Shown here one piece after another: positions 42,337-51,650 of a stretch of 64,000 nucleotides of DNA. The notes below the pieces were generated by a model that saw nothing but the letters and a program-made list of their open reading frames with translations, was not told where the DNA came from and did no database searches. Origin of the DNA: an uncultured Thermomicrobiaceae bacterium (lineage in GTDB: Bacteria; Chloroflexota; Chloroflexia; Thermomicrobiales; Thermomicrobiaceae); contig CALKCJ010000011.1 of NCBI GenBank assembly GCA_938082375.1, positions 43,983 through 107,982 of the forward strand. The letters are read 5' to 3'. The position numbers were made by a program, and so were the translations under genes. Positions within the stretch are counted from its first letter, which is position 1; every line of letters starts with the position of its first letter.

Positions 42337-44565
42337 GTGACTCGTTCGAGGAAGTCGCGGCGGCGGACAAGGGAAACAGCGGTCGCGGTCGATCGGTTGC
42401 CGCTGGCGACACCATTCAGGGTGGTCGGCAAGGTGCGGCGCTGGTTTCTGCCGATCGAGATCCCCCAGCACCTCCTCCGCGAGGCTGGGGGGCTGCTGGT
42501 GCTTACTGTGACGCTGCTGATGGCTGGGGCACTGCTCGGGCTCGGCACCTCGTACGGCGCGATCGGTTGGCTCACGTCGGCTGTGCGCCAGCTCTTTGGC
42601 CGTGGCGCGTTGCTGCTCCCGCTCTGGGGGTTGTGGGTGACGGGGGAGCTGCTGTTGTCCCGTCAGCCCGCTGCGAGCCGCCGGCGTGGGCTCGGGCTCG
42701 CGCTCTACTCGTCGGCGGTGCTCGCCTTCCTGGATCTGCGCGGCGCTGCCCAGGTGTCCGAGGCGGGCGGCTACCTCGGTGCTGGCTTCAGCGGTATCTT
42801 ACAGCTCATCGGTGGGCAGATCGGCGCCGGGTTGCTGGCGCTCGCGCTCGGCTGTGTCGGTCTTGGTTTTGCGACCGGAGCCGAGCTGCTGGCACTGCCG
42901 GCCCATTGGCGCGCTCTTAAGGAGGCACGGCACGCCCGCCAAGTGGCGCTAGCGACCACGGACGCGGGCGAGCGGCGGCGCCCGAGGCAAGACGGCACGG
43001 TGGCGGCAACCCCCCAGACACAGGAGATCCGGCCAGTCATCACGCTACCCCAGGCAGGCCCGAAGGCCGAGAAGGCCGCTAGACGGGCAGAGCGTGGCCG
43101 TACGGTGGCCGAGCATGCACCGGTGCATGCGGCACCGCAGGAGACGACGGAGCCGCTGCCGGAGCCAGTCGCACCCGCGCCGCTGCCCGAGCTCGCCAAG
43201 CTCAAGCTGTACCAGACCGGAGCGCCGGATCCGGCCGAGCTGCATCGGAAGGCGGCCGTGATCCAGGAGACCCTGGCCAGCTTCAAGGTAGACGCCCGGG
43301 TGCGAGAGGTCTACCCCGGCCCGGCCGTGACGCTCTTCACGCTGGAGCCGGGGCCAGGCGTCAAGGTGCGGCGCATTACCGAGCTGCAGAACGACCTGGC
43401 GCTGGCCCTCGCGGCCAAGGCGATCCGCATCGAGGCGCCAGTGCCGGGGATGGCGCGGGTCGGGATCGAGGTGCCAAACGAGACCATTCACACGGTGGGA
43501 TTACGCGAGACGATCGAGTCGGCGGCCTTCCAGCGCTCGCGCGCGAATTTGCCGCTGGCGCTCGGGCGCGACGTGAACGGCCAGTACGTCGTGGCCGACC
43601 TCACCAAGATGCCGCACCTGCTGATCGCTGGTGCGACCGGCTCCGGCAAATCGGTCTGCATCAATAGCATCATCGCGACCTTCCTGCTCACCCGCCGGCC
43701 GGACGAGCTTCAGATGCTGTTGATCGACCCGAAGATGGTGGAGCTGGCCGGATACGACGGTGTGCCTCATCTCAAGCGGCCGGTGGTGACCGACATGGGG
43801 CTGGTGGTCGGGGCGCTGCGCCGGGTGCTCCAAGAGATGGAGCGCCGCTACCAGCTCTTCTCGAAGCTCGGCGTGCGTAACCTCGATGGCTACCGGCTGC
43901 GCCGGGAGGAGGATCCCTCGCTGGAGCCGCTGCCGTACCTTGTCGTCATCATCGACGAGCTGGCTGATCTCATGCTGACCACACCAGACGAAGTCGAGAC
44001 GCTCCTCGTCCGTCTCGCCCAGATGGCCCGGGCCACAGGGATCCACCTGCTCATCGCCACGCAACGCCCCTCGGTCGACGTGCTGACCGGCCTCATCAAG
44101 GCCAACGTGCCTGCGCGCATCGCGTTCGCGGTCACTTCGCAGACCGACAGTCGGGTCATCCTCGACATGCCCGGCGCTGAGCGCTTGCTCGGTCGCGGCG
44201 ACATGCTCTTCCTGCCGCCGGACGCTGCACGGCCGCAGCGGATCCAGGGCTCGTTCATCGATGACCAGGACCTGCAGTATCTGGTCGCGCACTGGCGAAC
44301 GGTGATGCCCGATCCGCAGTACGATCCCGCCTGGCTCGACCTCGAGGATATGGAGGCTGAGGGCAGCCGCGAGGATCCACTGCTGGAGCAAGCGCGCCAG
44401 CTTGTGCGCCAGCAAGGCACGGCGTCGACCTCGATGCTGCAACGCCGGCTGCGGATCGGCTACAACCGGGCGGCGCGCCTCATGGAGCAGCTCGAGGCTG
44501 AGGGTATCGTTGGGCCGGGCGATGGTCCACGCGGCCGACTCGTCTATCTCGCCGAGGACGACTGA
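42337..44565 (+). CDS. ftsK: FtsK/SpoIIIE-family DNA translocase
   Basis: A protein of 742 residues. Four or more N-terminal membrane helices (about residues 45-190) are followed by a charged linker, the alpha domain (AVIQETLASFKVDARVREVY), the RecA-like motor with Walker A GATGSGKS (432-439) and DELADLM, then a C-terminal gamma winged-helix (QGTASTSMLQRRLRIGYNRA) that reads polar DNA sequences. It pumps chromosome DNA through the division septum. GTG 42337 is preferred because GGGGGAG is 6 bases before it; ATG 42307 is the alternative. A promoter lies just upstream. Confidence 0.94.
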   Translation: MTRSRKSRRRTRETAVAVDRLPLATPFRVVGKVRRWFLPIEIPQHLLREAGGLLVLTVTLLMAGALLGLGTSYGAIGWLTSAVRQLFGRGALLLPLWGLWVTGELLLSRQPAASRRRGLGLALYSSAVLAFLDLRGAAQVSEAGGYLGAGFSGILQLIGGQIGAGLLALALGCVGLGFATGAELLALPAHWRALKEARHARQVALATTDAGERRRPRQDGTVAATPQTQEIRPVITLPQAGPKAEKAARRAERGRTVAEHAPVHAAPQETTEPLPEPVAPAPLPELAKLKLYQTGAPDPAELHRKAAVIQETLASFKVDARVREVYPGPAVTLFTLEPGPGVKVRRITELQNDLALALAAKAIRIEAPVPGMARVGIEVPNETIHTVGLRETIESAAFQRSRANLPLALGRDVNGQYVVADLTKMPHLLIAGATGSGKSVCINSIIATFLLTRRPDELQMLLIDPKMVELAGYDGVPHLKRPVVTDMGLVVGALRRVLQEMERRYQLFSKLGVRNLDGYRLRREEDPSLEPLPYLVVIIDELADLMLTTPDEVETLLVRLAQMARATGIHLLIATQRPSVDVLTGLIKANVPARIAFAVTSQTDSRVILDMPGAERLLGRGDMLFLPPDAARPQRIQGSFIDDQDLQYLVAHWRTVMPDPQYDPAWLDLEDMEAEGSREDPLLEQARQLVRQQGTASTSMLQRRLRIGYNRAARLMEQLEAEGIVGPGDGPRGRLVYLAEDD

Positions 44566-44594
44566 ATGCGGAAATCTCTAAGATGTCAAGCGTT

Positions 44595-44603
44595 TGCTAT
44601 ACT
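44595..44603 (+). promoter_or_regulatory. Extended -10 promoter before recR
   Basis: TGCTATACT again (TATACT at 44598-44603), identical to the ftsK promoter core. It lies 36 bases before the GTG start of recR, which otherwise follows ftsK by 73 bases. Confidence 0.5.
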
Positions 44604-44638
44604 CAAGGGTGTGAGTTCGTGGCGTAGGTGCCATCGAG

Positions 44639-45250
44639 GTGGATGTGCGGCCAAAAGTCACAGTCGAGCCGGTTGCCCGGCTCATCGATGAGTTCGCCAG
44701 GCTGCCGGGCATTGGGCCGAAGACGGCGTCACGCCTCGCCTACTTCATCCTGCGCAGCCCTCGTGAAGAGGCGATCGCGCTGGCGCACGCGATCCTGGAG
44801 GTGAAAGAGCGCGTCAGCCTCTGCTCGGTGTGTTTTAACATCACCGACGTGGACCCGTGTCTCATCTGCCAAGACGAACAGCGGGATCGGCGGACGATCT
44901 GCGTAGTCGAGGATCCGCTGGATGTGCTCGCGCTCGAGCGCACCGGCGAGTATCACGGTCTGTATCACGTCCTGCACGGGGCGATCTCGCCGGTCGATGG
45001 CATCGGGCCGGATCGGTTGCGGATTCGGGAACTGGTCACCCGAGTGCAGGCCGAGCGGCCCGACGAGGTCATTCTGGCGATGAACCCAAACATCGAGGGA
45101 GATGCGACGGCGATGTACATCGCTCGACAGCTCCTGCCCCTTGGCGTGACGGTGACGCGTCCGGCAAGTGGGTTACCGGTCGGTGGGGATCTGGAGTATG
45201 CCGATGAAGTGACCTTGGGACGGGCTCTGGCCGGCCGACGCGTGCTGTAA
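44639..45250 (+). CDS. recR: Recombination mediator RecR
   Basis: A protein of 203 residues, exact RecR size. Helix-hairpin-helix (RLPGIGPKTASRLAYFIL), the zinc finger (CSVCFNITDVDPCLIC) and the Toprim domain (ICVVEDPLDVLALE, PNIEGDATAMYIARQL) are present, plus the C-terminal Walker-B-like GLPVGGDLEYADEVTLGRAL. RecR works with RecO, whose gene is at 51.6 kb, to load RecA on gapped DNA. The GTG start is the one giving family length. Confidence 0.96.
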   Translation: MDVRPKVTVEPVARLIDEFARLPGIGPKTASRLAYFILRSPREEAIALAHAILEVKERVSLCSVCFNITDVDPCLICQDEQRDRRTICVVEDPLDVLALERTGEYHGLYHVLHGAISPVDGIGPDRLRIRELVTRVQAERPDEVILAMNPNIEGDATAMYIARQLLPLGVTVTRPASGLPVGGDLEYADEVTLGRALAGRRVL

Positions 45251-45280
45251 CTGGCGTGTGGTCACCGAAGGGGTACGGCG

Positions 45281-46351
45281 ATGCGTCCCTGGTGGTATCG
45301 ACGACAGCAACCATCGCCAGAGAGTCCTGGCAGGGGATCGCCGCTGCTCCGCCCGTTGGCGCTGTGGCATGCGCCTGAACTCCGCCAGTTGGCGGAGGGC
45401 CAAGATATCCTTGGCCTGCCATTCGAGCTCGGGCCGTCACTCCGGCACGCGATGCTTTTCGGCTTTCTTGGGCGGCGTCGGTGGAGCCGGCTGTTCACCT
45501 CGCGAGACCGCGAGGCGGGTGTCAGCCTCGTCCAGGTAGTCCAGGAGCCGGGCCCGGATCACTGGCTGATTACGCGGCTCATCGTCCCCCATACCTCTCC
45601 AGGGTCCGACCCAGCCGTACCTTGCCAGGCGATCCTGGAAGAGGTCGTCCGCGTTGCCGGGAGCTATGGGATCAAGCGCGTGCACGCACTGCTGCCGCCC
45701 TCCGGACCGGTGAACGACGTGTTCCAGCGTGCCGGCTTTCAGCCCTTCCGCCCCTTGACGGTCATGCGCGCGGAACGCCTACACACTGGCACACCGGTCG
45801 ACGGCCGCGTGCGCGCGCAGTCGAGCCACGATGCGTGGTCGGTCATGCGGCTGTACGAGCGCGTCACCCCGCGTCCGGTGCAGTACGCCGAGTCGCGCAC
45901 GCGCGCGTCCTGGCAACCGGGACACCGCGCGGGCTGGCAGATCAGGGGCTTCTTGATCCGCGACCACGAGCAGACGCTGGCCTATTGCCAGGTACGCTCG
46001 TGCGGTTCACGCCATGTACTGGAGGCGCTGGTCGATCCGCAGGTGATCGACCTGATGCCCGGCTTGGTGTCGAGCGCACTGGCGAGCAGTGGGGTGCGAG
46101 AAGGCGACCAGGTCTGGGCACTGGTGCCCAATGATATCCCCGGACTGCGGGGGCAACTGGAATCGCTCGCGTTCCGGCCCGTCGAGACACGGGTCTGGGC
46201 CGCCCGGTACACAGCCCAGCGAGTGCGTGCCCGCGTGCTGAAGCAAGCCCGAACGCTCCGTGACCTACAGGAGGCGGTCGCTGCCGGAGTGCCCGTCTAT
46301 TCGCAGCTCCGGCGGGACGCGCCGCCACTGGTCGAACTCACGACGGACTAA
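45281..46351 (+). CDS. GNAT-like protein of unknown function
   Basis: A protein of 356 residues that I do not recognise with certainty. The fold hints are of two acetyltransferase-like halves: VVRVAGSYGIKRVHALLPP and NDVFQRAGFQPFRPLTVMRA resemble the end of a GNAT domain, and the second half (LEALVDPQVIDLMPGLVSS, then LESLAFRPVETRVWAARY) repeats that pattern. The acetyl-CoA loop is not clear. It lies between recR and the SpoIIIAA-like ATPase gene and is probably transcribed with them (gaps of 30 and 15 bases). AAGGGG precedes ATG 45281. Confidence 0.55.
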   Translation: MRPWWYRRQQPSPESPGRGSPLLRPLALWHAPELRQLAEGQDILGLPFELGPSLRHAMLFGFLGRRRWSRLFTSRDREAGVSLVQVVQEPGPDHWLITRLIVPHTSPGSDPAVPCQAILEEVVRVAGSYGIKRVHALLPPSGPVNDVFQRAGFQPFRPLTVMRAERLHTGTPVDGRVRAQSSHDAWSVMRLYERVTPRPVQYAESRTRASWQPGHRAGWQIRGFLIRDHEQTLAYCQVRSCGSRHVLEALVDPQVIDLMPGLVSSALASSGVREGDQVWALVPNDIPGLRGQLESLAFRPVETRVWAARYTAQRVRARVLKQARTLRDLQEAVAAGVPVYSQLRRDAPPLVELTTD

Positions 46352-46366
46352 CGGAGTAGTGCTGCA

Positions 46367-48103
46367 TTGATTACGAAGATGACGCAGAGCTTGCCGAAAG
46401 AGACACTGTACGCCCCAGAGCAGACGATCACGGACAACCTGGAAGACCTGCTGGCCGTCTTGCCACCCGACATCGTCGAGGCGTTAGAGGAGTTCAACCA
46501 GCCGGAGCACCGCAGCAAGCTGCTCGAGGTCGTCCTCGACCTCGGTCGCCGGCCCGAAGCGCGCTTCGAGGAGCGTGAGGTCTACCTGGCAGAGCGTGAG
46601 GTGACCCGGGAGGATATCGCGTACGTTGCTGCGCGGATCGGCCGCTTCGGTGACGACAACCGGGCGGGAATCGAGCGCACCTTGCATCGGATCTCGGCCA
46701 TCCGTAGTCGCTCCGGTGACATCGTCGGCCTGACGTGCCGCATTGGGAGAGCGGTGTACGGTACGGTCGGCATCATCCGGGATCTAATCGAGACGGGCGA
46801 GAGTATCCTCCTGCTCGGCAGACCCGGTGTGGGCAAGACCACGATGCTGCGCGAGACGGCTCGGGTGCTAGCCGACGACTTGCGTAAGCGCGTTGTGATC
46901 GTCGATACCAGCAACGAGATCGCTGGCGACGGCGATATCCCTCACCCGGCGATCGGCCGGGCGCGCCGGATGCAGGTTCCGACCCCAACGCTCCAGCACG
47001 CGGTGATGATCGAGGCGGTGGAGAACCACATGCCGGAGGTCATCGTCATCGACGAGATCGGGACGGAGCTGGAAGCAGCAGCGGCACGCACCATCGCCGA
47101 GCGCGGCGTGCAGCTCATCGGCACGGCGCACGGCAACACGCTCGAGAACATCATGATGAACCCGACGCTCTCCGACCTGATCGGCGGCATCCAGTCGGTG
47201 ACGTTGAGCGACGAAGAGGCGCGACGGCGGGGGACACAGAAGTCGATCCTGGAACGCAAGGCGCCGCCGACCTTCGGCGTACTGGTCGAGATCCAGGCGC
47301 GTAACCGCGTCGCGATTCACCGTGACGTGGCGGCCAGTGTCGATGCGATCCTCCGCGGGTTGCCGCTGCGTGTCGAGATCCGTGAGCGTCATCCCGACGG
47401 TACGGTCTCGTTCCACTACGAGGAACTCCAGGGCCGGGAGCGGCCGAGCGAACGAGCGCTCCCCCCGGGCCCGCGGCGCACGTACCAGCGCGGTGCCCCC
47501 TTCGAAGCTCCAAAGGCAGTGCGACCGGCTCCAGTTCGCTCGCTCCAGCCCGGCGAGGCAGTCAGCCTGCCCGAAGTGGGCCGAAAGACGCTGCGTATCT
47601 TTCCCTTCGGGGTCAGTCGCAACCGGCTCGAGCAGGTCATCGGGCAGCTCATGGTGCCGGCGGTTCTCGTCCGTTCGTTGGACGAGGCAGACGCTGTCGT
47701 GACCCTGAAGAACTACTATCGCAAGCGCCCACAGATACTGCGCGATGCCGAGAGCCGGGGAATTCCGGTCTACGTGCTGCGCAGTAACACCGCGGTGCAG
47801 ATGGCGAATCTCTTCCGCTCGCTGTTTCCGGAGCGGTTCGCGGCTGAACCGCTGGAGCAGGCTGACGACGGTGTTTTCGAAGCCGGCATCGGCTCGGTGC
47901 CAGAGGATCAGGTCGCTGCCGCGATGTACGAGGCGGAAGCGGCCATCCATGATGTCCTGAGCGGCGCACCGCGGGTCGAGCTGCGGCCGCAGGTCTCCTG
48001 GATCCGTCGGCTCCAGCACCAGCTCGCGGAGCGCTACAATCTGGGCTCGCGTAGCCGGGGGCGAGAGCCATACCGGCGCGTCGAAATCTACCGCGAGGAC
48101 TGA
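46367..48103 (+). CDS. SpoIIIAA-like (Ycf45/R3H-type) AAA+ ATPase
   Basis: A protein of 578 residues. Early on it has [20 protein letters not shown], then an AAA+ core with Walker [15 protein letters not shown] (about 151-158 for GRPGVGKT), [18 protein letters not shown] (Walker B) and [17 protein letters not shown]. The C-terminal ~200 residues ([28 protein letters not shown]) form a second domain followed by a basic tail. Such proteins resemble the single-strand-nucleic-acid-binding family of plastid Ycf45. The function is not established. A TTG start at 46367 with GGAG 11 bases upstream is used; ATG 46379 is the alternative. Confidence 0.85.
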   Translation: MITKMTQSLPKETLYAPEQTITDNLEDLLAVLPPDIVEALEEFNQPEHRSKLLEVVLDLGRRPEARFEEREVYLAEREVTREDIAYVAARIGRFGDDNRAGIERTLHRISAIRSRSGDIVGLTCRIGRAVYGTVGIIRDLIETGESILLLGRPGVGKTTMLRETARVLADDLRKRVVIVDTSNEIAGDGDIPHPAIGRARRMQVPTPTLQHAVMIEAVENHMPEVIVIDEIGTELEAAAARTIAERGVQLIGTAHGNTLENIMMNPTLSDLIGGIQSVTLSDEEARRRGTQKSILERKAPPTFGVLVEIQARNRVAIHRDVAASVDAILRGLPLRVEIRERHPDGTVSFHYEELQGRERPSERALPPGPRRTYQRGAPFEAPKAVRPAPVRSLQPGEAVSLPEVGRKTLRIFPFGVSRNRLEQVIGQLMVPAVLVRSLDEADAVVTLKNYYRKRPQILRDAESRGIPVYVLRSNTAVQMANLFRSLFPERFAAEPLEQADDGVFEAGIGSVPEDQVAAAMYEAEAAIHDVLSGAPRVELRPQVSWIRRLQHQLAERYNLGSRSRGREPYRRVEIYRED

Positions 48104-48107
48104 GGCC

Positions 48108-48746
48108 ATGAGCCTCTTCGTCACATTCGAAGGACCCGAAGGGAGCGGGAAGACAACGCAGAGCCGCCGGTTGCACCAGCGTTTGATCGCGCTTGGCTAC
48201 GATGCAGTGCTGACGCGTGAACCCGGAGGCACGCCGCTCGGCGAGGCGATACGGGAGTGGCTTCTTGTCCTTGCGAACGACGGGATAGCTCCCGAGAGCG
48301 AAGCTCTCCTCCACACCGCCGCGCGAGCCGAGCATGTGGTGAGTGTCATTCGACCAGCTCTGGCTCGCGGGGCGGTCGTCGTCTGCGACCGCTACGCCGA
48401 CTCGACGCTCGCCTACCAAGGCGGGGGGCGCGGACTCGAGGAGCGCGCGCTGCGCTCGCTGCAGGACTTCGCGACTCGGGGGTTGTGGCCCGATCTCACA
48501 ATCCTGATCGACGTTCCAGTCGAGGTCGGGTTGGCCCGGCGCCGGGAGTCCGGTGAGGCGTTGACGCGTGTGGATCGGGAGGCGCTGGAGTTCCACCAGC
48601 GTGTGCGTGCCTGGTACTGGCAGGCGGCGCAGCGAGAGCCGAGGCGTTGGCTGGTGGTCGATGGCCTGGCACCGGTGGACGAGGTCGCGCGACAGGTCTG
48701 GGACGCGGTCGCCTCCCGGCTGCCGCGCGTGGAGCATGCTCGATAA
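48108..48746 (+). CDS. tmk: Thymidylate kinase
   Basis: A protein of 212 residues, standard for dTMP kinase, which makes dTDP for DNA synthesis. P-loop FEGPEGSGKTT (residues 7-17), the DRX motif VVCDRYADSTLAYQGGGRGL and TREPGGTPLGEAIR are clear. The lid region has RRRESGEALTRVDREALEFH. It begins 4 bases after the ATPase gene and is followed by the c-di-AMP receptor gene after 12 bases, the same order as in many Firmicutes. Confidence 0.96.
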   Translation: MSLFVTFEGPEGSGKTTQSRRLHQRLIALGYDAVLTREPGGTPLGEAIREWLLVLANDGIAPESEALLHTAARAEHVVSVIRPALARGAVVVCDRYADSTLAYQGGGRGLEERALRSLQDFATRGLWPDLTILIDVPVEVGLARRRESGEALTRVDREALEFHQRVRAWYWQAAQREPRRWLVVDGLAPVDEVARQVWDAVASRLPRVEHAR

Positions 48747-48758
48747 GGTGTCGCGACG

Positions 48759-49091
48759 ATGAAACTGGTGATCGCCGTGGTGCAGGGGAAAGATGCGGAG
48801 AACCTGATGGCAGCGCTGCGCACGGCCGGCTACCGCGCCACGCAGATCAACAGCGCTGGTGGCTTCCTGCGCGAGCAGAATGTGACCGTGTTCGTGGGCG
48901 TCGAGGACGCCCAGGTGCCCGACGTGCTGCGCATCATCAAGGCGAACTGCTATACCAGAACACAGTACGTGAACCCGCTCCTACCGATTGTCGAGTCGGG
49001 AGAGTTCTACGTTCCGAACCCGATCGAGGTTCAGGTGGGCGGGGCGAACGTGTTCGTTCTCCCGGTGGAGCGCTATGAGCGACTTCCCTGA
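48759..49091 (+). CDS. Cyclic-di-AMP receptor (DarA/PstA, DUF970)
   Basis: A protein of 110 residues of the PII-like DUF970 family, which binds cyclic di-AMP as a trimer. Family features: MKLVIAVVQGKDAENLMAAL, the loop RATQINSAGGFLREQNVTVF, GVEDAQVPDVLRIIKANC and a final GGANVFVLPVERYERL. The neighbour tmk is its usual partner. Downstream targets in this bacterium are unknown. Confidence 0.92.
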   Translation: MKLVIAVVQGKDAENLMAALRTAGYRATQINSAGGFLREQNVTVFVGVEDAQVPDVLRIIKANCYTRTQYVNPLLPIVESGEFYVPNPIEVQVGGANVFVLPVERYERLP

Positions 49092-49133
49092 CAGCGCCGG
49101 GCGCAGGCGGGGAGCATCGGAGGAGGGTTGTCG

Positions 49134-49835
49134 GTGGAAGCGATTCTCGCCCGCATCGTCCATCTGACTCTCGCTATTGGCGGCGCCTATTTCCTCGCGC
49201 TGTGGTTCGCGCTGGTTGTCTGGACGTTCCGCGACATCCAGGAGCGCAGCCGCAGCGTGATCGCGCAGATCTTCTCTACTCTCGTCGTGGTGCTCTTCTC
49301 GGTACCCGGAGTGTTGCTCTACCTGCTCCTCCGCCCGCGAGAGACGCTCGAGGAAGCCTTCGAACGCTCGCTGCAAGAGGAGTACTTGCTTCAGGACATG
49401 GAAGGCTTCGGACTGTGCCCGGAGTGCCGGCAACTGGTAGCCGATGATTTCCTTTACTGCCCGTCTTGCCGCGCGCAACTACGGCTGTCCTGTGCCGCGT
49501 GCGGTCGGGCGGTGGATCTCCGCTGGGCGATCTGCCCCTACTGTGGCAGCGAACAGCACGCCGAAGAACCGCTGGCAGCGCCAGCTCAAGGCTGGGCACT
49601 GCCCGATCTCGGCCGGCTGACTCAGGGCAGCCGCCGGAGCGTGGCAGTCGGCAGCCTCGGGGACGATGCCGTGGCCGGGCCGCAGCTCGCGCCGACCATC
49701 CGGGCCGGACGTCCGAGTGCGAAGCCGCTGCAGCATCACGACGGAGCGCGCCCCGGTCAGATGGAGGCGACCCCCTCGTCGGCGACGGAGGCTGTCGAGG
49801 ACACCAGTGAGATCCCACCGCCTCAACGACGGTGA
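49134..49835 (+). CDS. Membrane protein with double zinc ribbon
   Basis: A protein of 233 residues. Two N-terminal hydrophobic helices (HLTLAIGGAYFLALWFALVV and a second one ending VPGVLLYLLLRPRETL) are followed by an acidic stretch and two zinc-ribbon units: LCPECRQLVADDFLYCPSCR and LSCAACGRAVDLRWAICPYC. The last ~70 residues are low complexity. GTG 49134 is chosen because AGGAGG stands 7 bases before it; TTG 49128 would leave only one base. The function is unknown. It lies after the c-di-AMP receptor gene. Confidence 0.7.
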   Translation: MEAILARIVHLTLAIGGAYFLALWFALVVWTFRDIQERSRSVIAQIFSTLVVVLFSVPGVLLYLLLRPRETLEEAFERSLQEEYLLQDMEGFGLCPECRQLVADDFLYCPSCRAQLRLSCAACGRAVDLRWAICPYCGSEQHAEEPLAAPAQGWALPDLGRLTQGSRRSVAVGSLGDDAVAGPQLAPTIRAGRPSAKPLQHHDGARPGQMEATPSSATEAVEDTSEIPPPQRR

Positions 49836-49968
49836 CCACGCTCAGCTAATTGAGCGTGATCTCTTCGTCGCTCGCCCTGCTGCGTTGCGCACCATGGACG
49901 TGTTGCCAGCGGCCTAGGCTGGGTCTGGAGGCTTTCGAGCGAGCCGGCTCTCAGGTGCCAGATGCCGG

Positions 49969-50817
49969 CTAGGCTTGCTCGCGGCGCGCTCGGCGTGTCG
50001 GGCGGGCATCCGGCCGGATCTGGAAGTTGAACTTGCTTCGAAACGCTTCGTAGAAGTTCATCTCCGGCAGGAGCACAAGGCGGAAGCGGTGGCTTCCCCG
50101 GCGCACCTGGACGAGATCGCCTTCGCGCAAGGCGAGCTGGGGCACACCGTCGAGGATCAGGCTCGCCTCGCGCTCCCTGGCGACGACCAACTCGATCAGT
50201 GCCTCCTCCGGCACGACCAGTGTCGTACGGATCGGCGAGTGCGGGCAGATCGGCGTCACCGCGAATCCGCGTACCCCGGCACTCAGCACCGGCCCCCCAG
50301 CGGCCATGCAGTAGGCGGTGCTGCCCTGGGGTGTCGCCACGATCATGCCGTCGCCAGGGTAGGTGTTGACGAACTGGTCATCGATATACAGTTCCACGTC
50401 GATCATCTGGAAGCCAGCGCGGATCACCACGTCGTTGATGGCCCATCCCTGACCCAGAGGCTGGTCGCCGCGCCAGACGCTCGCTTCGAGCGTCGGGCTC
50501 TCCTGAACTCGGTAATCGCCTTCGATCAAGCGCTCTAGGGCAGATTGCCACTCTTCTCGCTCGATCATGGCTAGGAAGCCGACGCGGCCGACGTTGATCC
50601 CAAGGATCGAGATATCAGGGTACGTATGCGCCATACGCATGATCAGCCCGTCGCCACCGATCGTGATGAGCACCGCTGCGGCCGAGGGATCCCGCTGCAG
50701 CGCGGTCTCGTCAAGCACAACGCAGCCGCGCTCGGCGAGCCAGGTGCCGATGCTCGCAGCCAGCTCAGCGGCCTCAGGCTTGCCGTGCGCCGCGATGATG
50801 CCGATTGCACTCTCCAT
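49969..50817 (-). CDS. nadK: NAD kinase
   Basis: A protein of 282 residues, usual NAD kinase size; it phosphorylates NAD to NADP. The catalytic GGDG is at residues 54-57 (LITIGGDGLIMRMA). Other parts are ILGINVGRVGFL, the GDGMIVATPQGSTAYCMAAG loop with GGPVL, and FAVTPICPHS. It is alone on its strand here; the gene upstream on the other strand (eda) is divergent across 194 bases. ATG 50817 gives the expected N-terminus. Confidence 0.95.
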   Translation of the reverse strand: MESAIGIIAAHGKPEAAELAASIGTWLAERGCVVLDETALQRDPSAAAVLITIGGDGLIMRMAHTYPDISILGINVGRVGFLAMIEREEWQSALERLIEGDYRVQESPTLEASVWRGDQPLGQGWAINDVVIRAGFQMIDVELYIDDQFVNTYPGDGMIVATPQGSTAYCMAAGGPVLSAGVRGFAVTPICPHSPIRTTLVVPEEALIELVVAREREASLILDGVPQLALREGDLVQVRRGSHRFRLVLLPEMNFYEAFRSKFNFQIRPDARPTRRARREQA

Positions 50818-51011
50818 GTCCTCACCGTTCCCGCCCGCTGGCGCTTCCGCGGCCTGTCAGGGAATCCCGTAAGCCGGTACACTTGCAGCGGATGACTTCG
50901 CTCGTCAGCCGCGCCACCGCTGGCGTTCCAGGTGGCCGCTAGAATGGTACCTGAGAGTTTCCCGGCGCGGGTGCGGCTCGCCTCATCAGTCGATAGCGCG
51001 AAGGAGCAGAC

Positions 51012-51650
51012 ATGCACTGGATTGAAGAGGCAGGGCTCATCGCCGTCATCCGGCTCGACGATCTCGACCCAGCCGTCGAGCTGGCCGAGGCGTTGCTCGA
51101 GGGCGGTGTCCGCGTGATGGAGTTCACCTACACCAACCGCGATGCAGGCAAGGCCATCGAGCGCGTGCGACAGGAGCTAGGGGCCCACTGCCACGTCGGC
51201 GCCGGTACCGTGCTCGACGCGGAGACTGCCCGGCAGGCGATGCTCGCGGGGGCTGAGTTCATCGTCACGCCGACACTGCGGCTGGAGACGATCGAGGTCT
51301 GCCGCCGCTACAGTATCACCAGCATCATCGGTGCCTTGACACCGACCGAGATTCTGACGGCCTGGGAACACGGAGCGGACTACATTAAGGTGAACCCGGC
51401 CAGCCTTGCCGGGCCTGGGTATTTCAAGGACGTGCTGGCGCCACTCCCCCAGGTGAAGCTCATCCCCTCCGGCGGAGTGACGCTGGAGACCGGGCCGGAG
51501 TTCATCCGTGCCGGGGCGGTGGCACTGGCGGTCGGTGGTCACCTCATCGATAAGCAGGCAGTTCAGCGGCAGGATTGGGCCGCGATCACAGCGCGGGCGC
51601 GCGCCTTCGTCGACATGGTCGCGGCCGCGCGGGGAGCCCGGCGGACATGA
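51012..51650 (+). CDS. eda: KDPG/KHG-type aldolase
   Basis: A protein of 212 residues. The class I aldolase has the Schiff-base lysine at about K126 (GADYIKVNPAS), the catalytic Glu at 37 (VRVMEFTYTN) and Arg at 14 (AVIRLD). VGAGTVLDAETARQAM and the phosphate loop PSGGVTLETGPEF are typical. It cleaves 2-keto-3-deoxy-6-phosphogluconate (Entner-Doudoroff) or a similar keto-acid. KVNPAS replaces the common KFFPA, so the substrate could differ. A -10-like TAGAAT is at 50940-50945. GAAGGAGCAGAC precedes ATG. It overlaps recO by 4 bases (ATGA). Confidence 0.87.
   Translation: MHWIEEAGLIAVIRLDDLDPAVELAEALLEGGVRVMEFTYTNRDAGKAIERVRQELGAHCHVGAGTVLDAETARQAMLAGAEFIVTPTLRLETIEVCRRYSITSIIGALTPTEILTAWEHGADYIKVNPASLAGPGYFKDVLAPLPQVKLIPSGGVTLETGPEFIRAGAVALAVGGHLIDKQAVQRQDWAAITARARAFVDMVAAARGARRT

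Noticed and set aside
50946..51011. Sequence resembling the end of a glycine riboswitch (CTCTCAGG-type core on the minus strand, CGAAGGAGCA-type core on the plus strand) before eda/nadK
   Set aside because: The other half of the aptamer (GGGAGAG with partner helices) is absent in either direction, the two cores are on opposite strands, and the nearby genes (nadK, eda) are not glycine genes.
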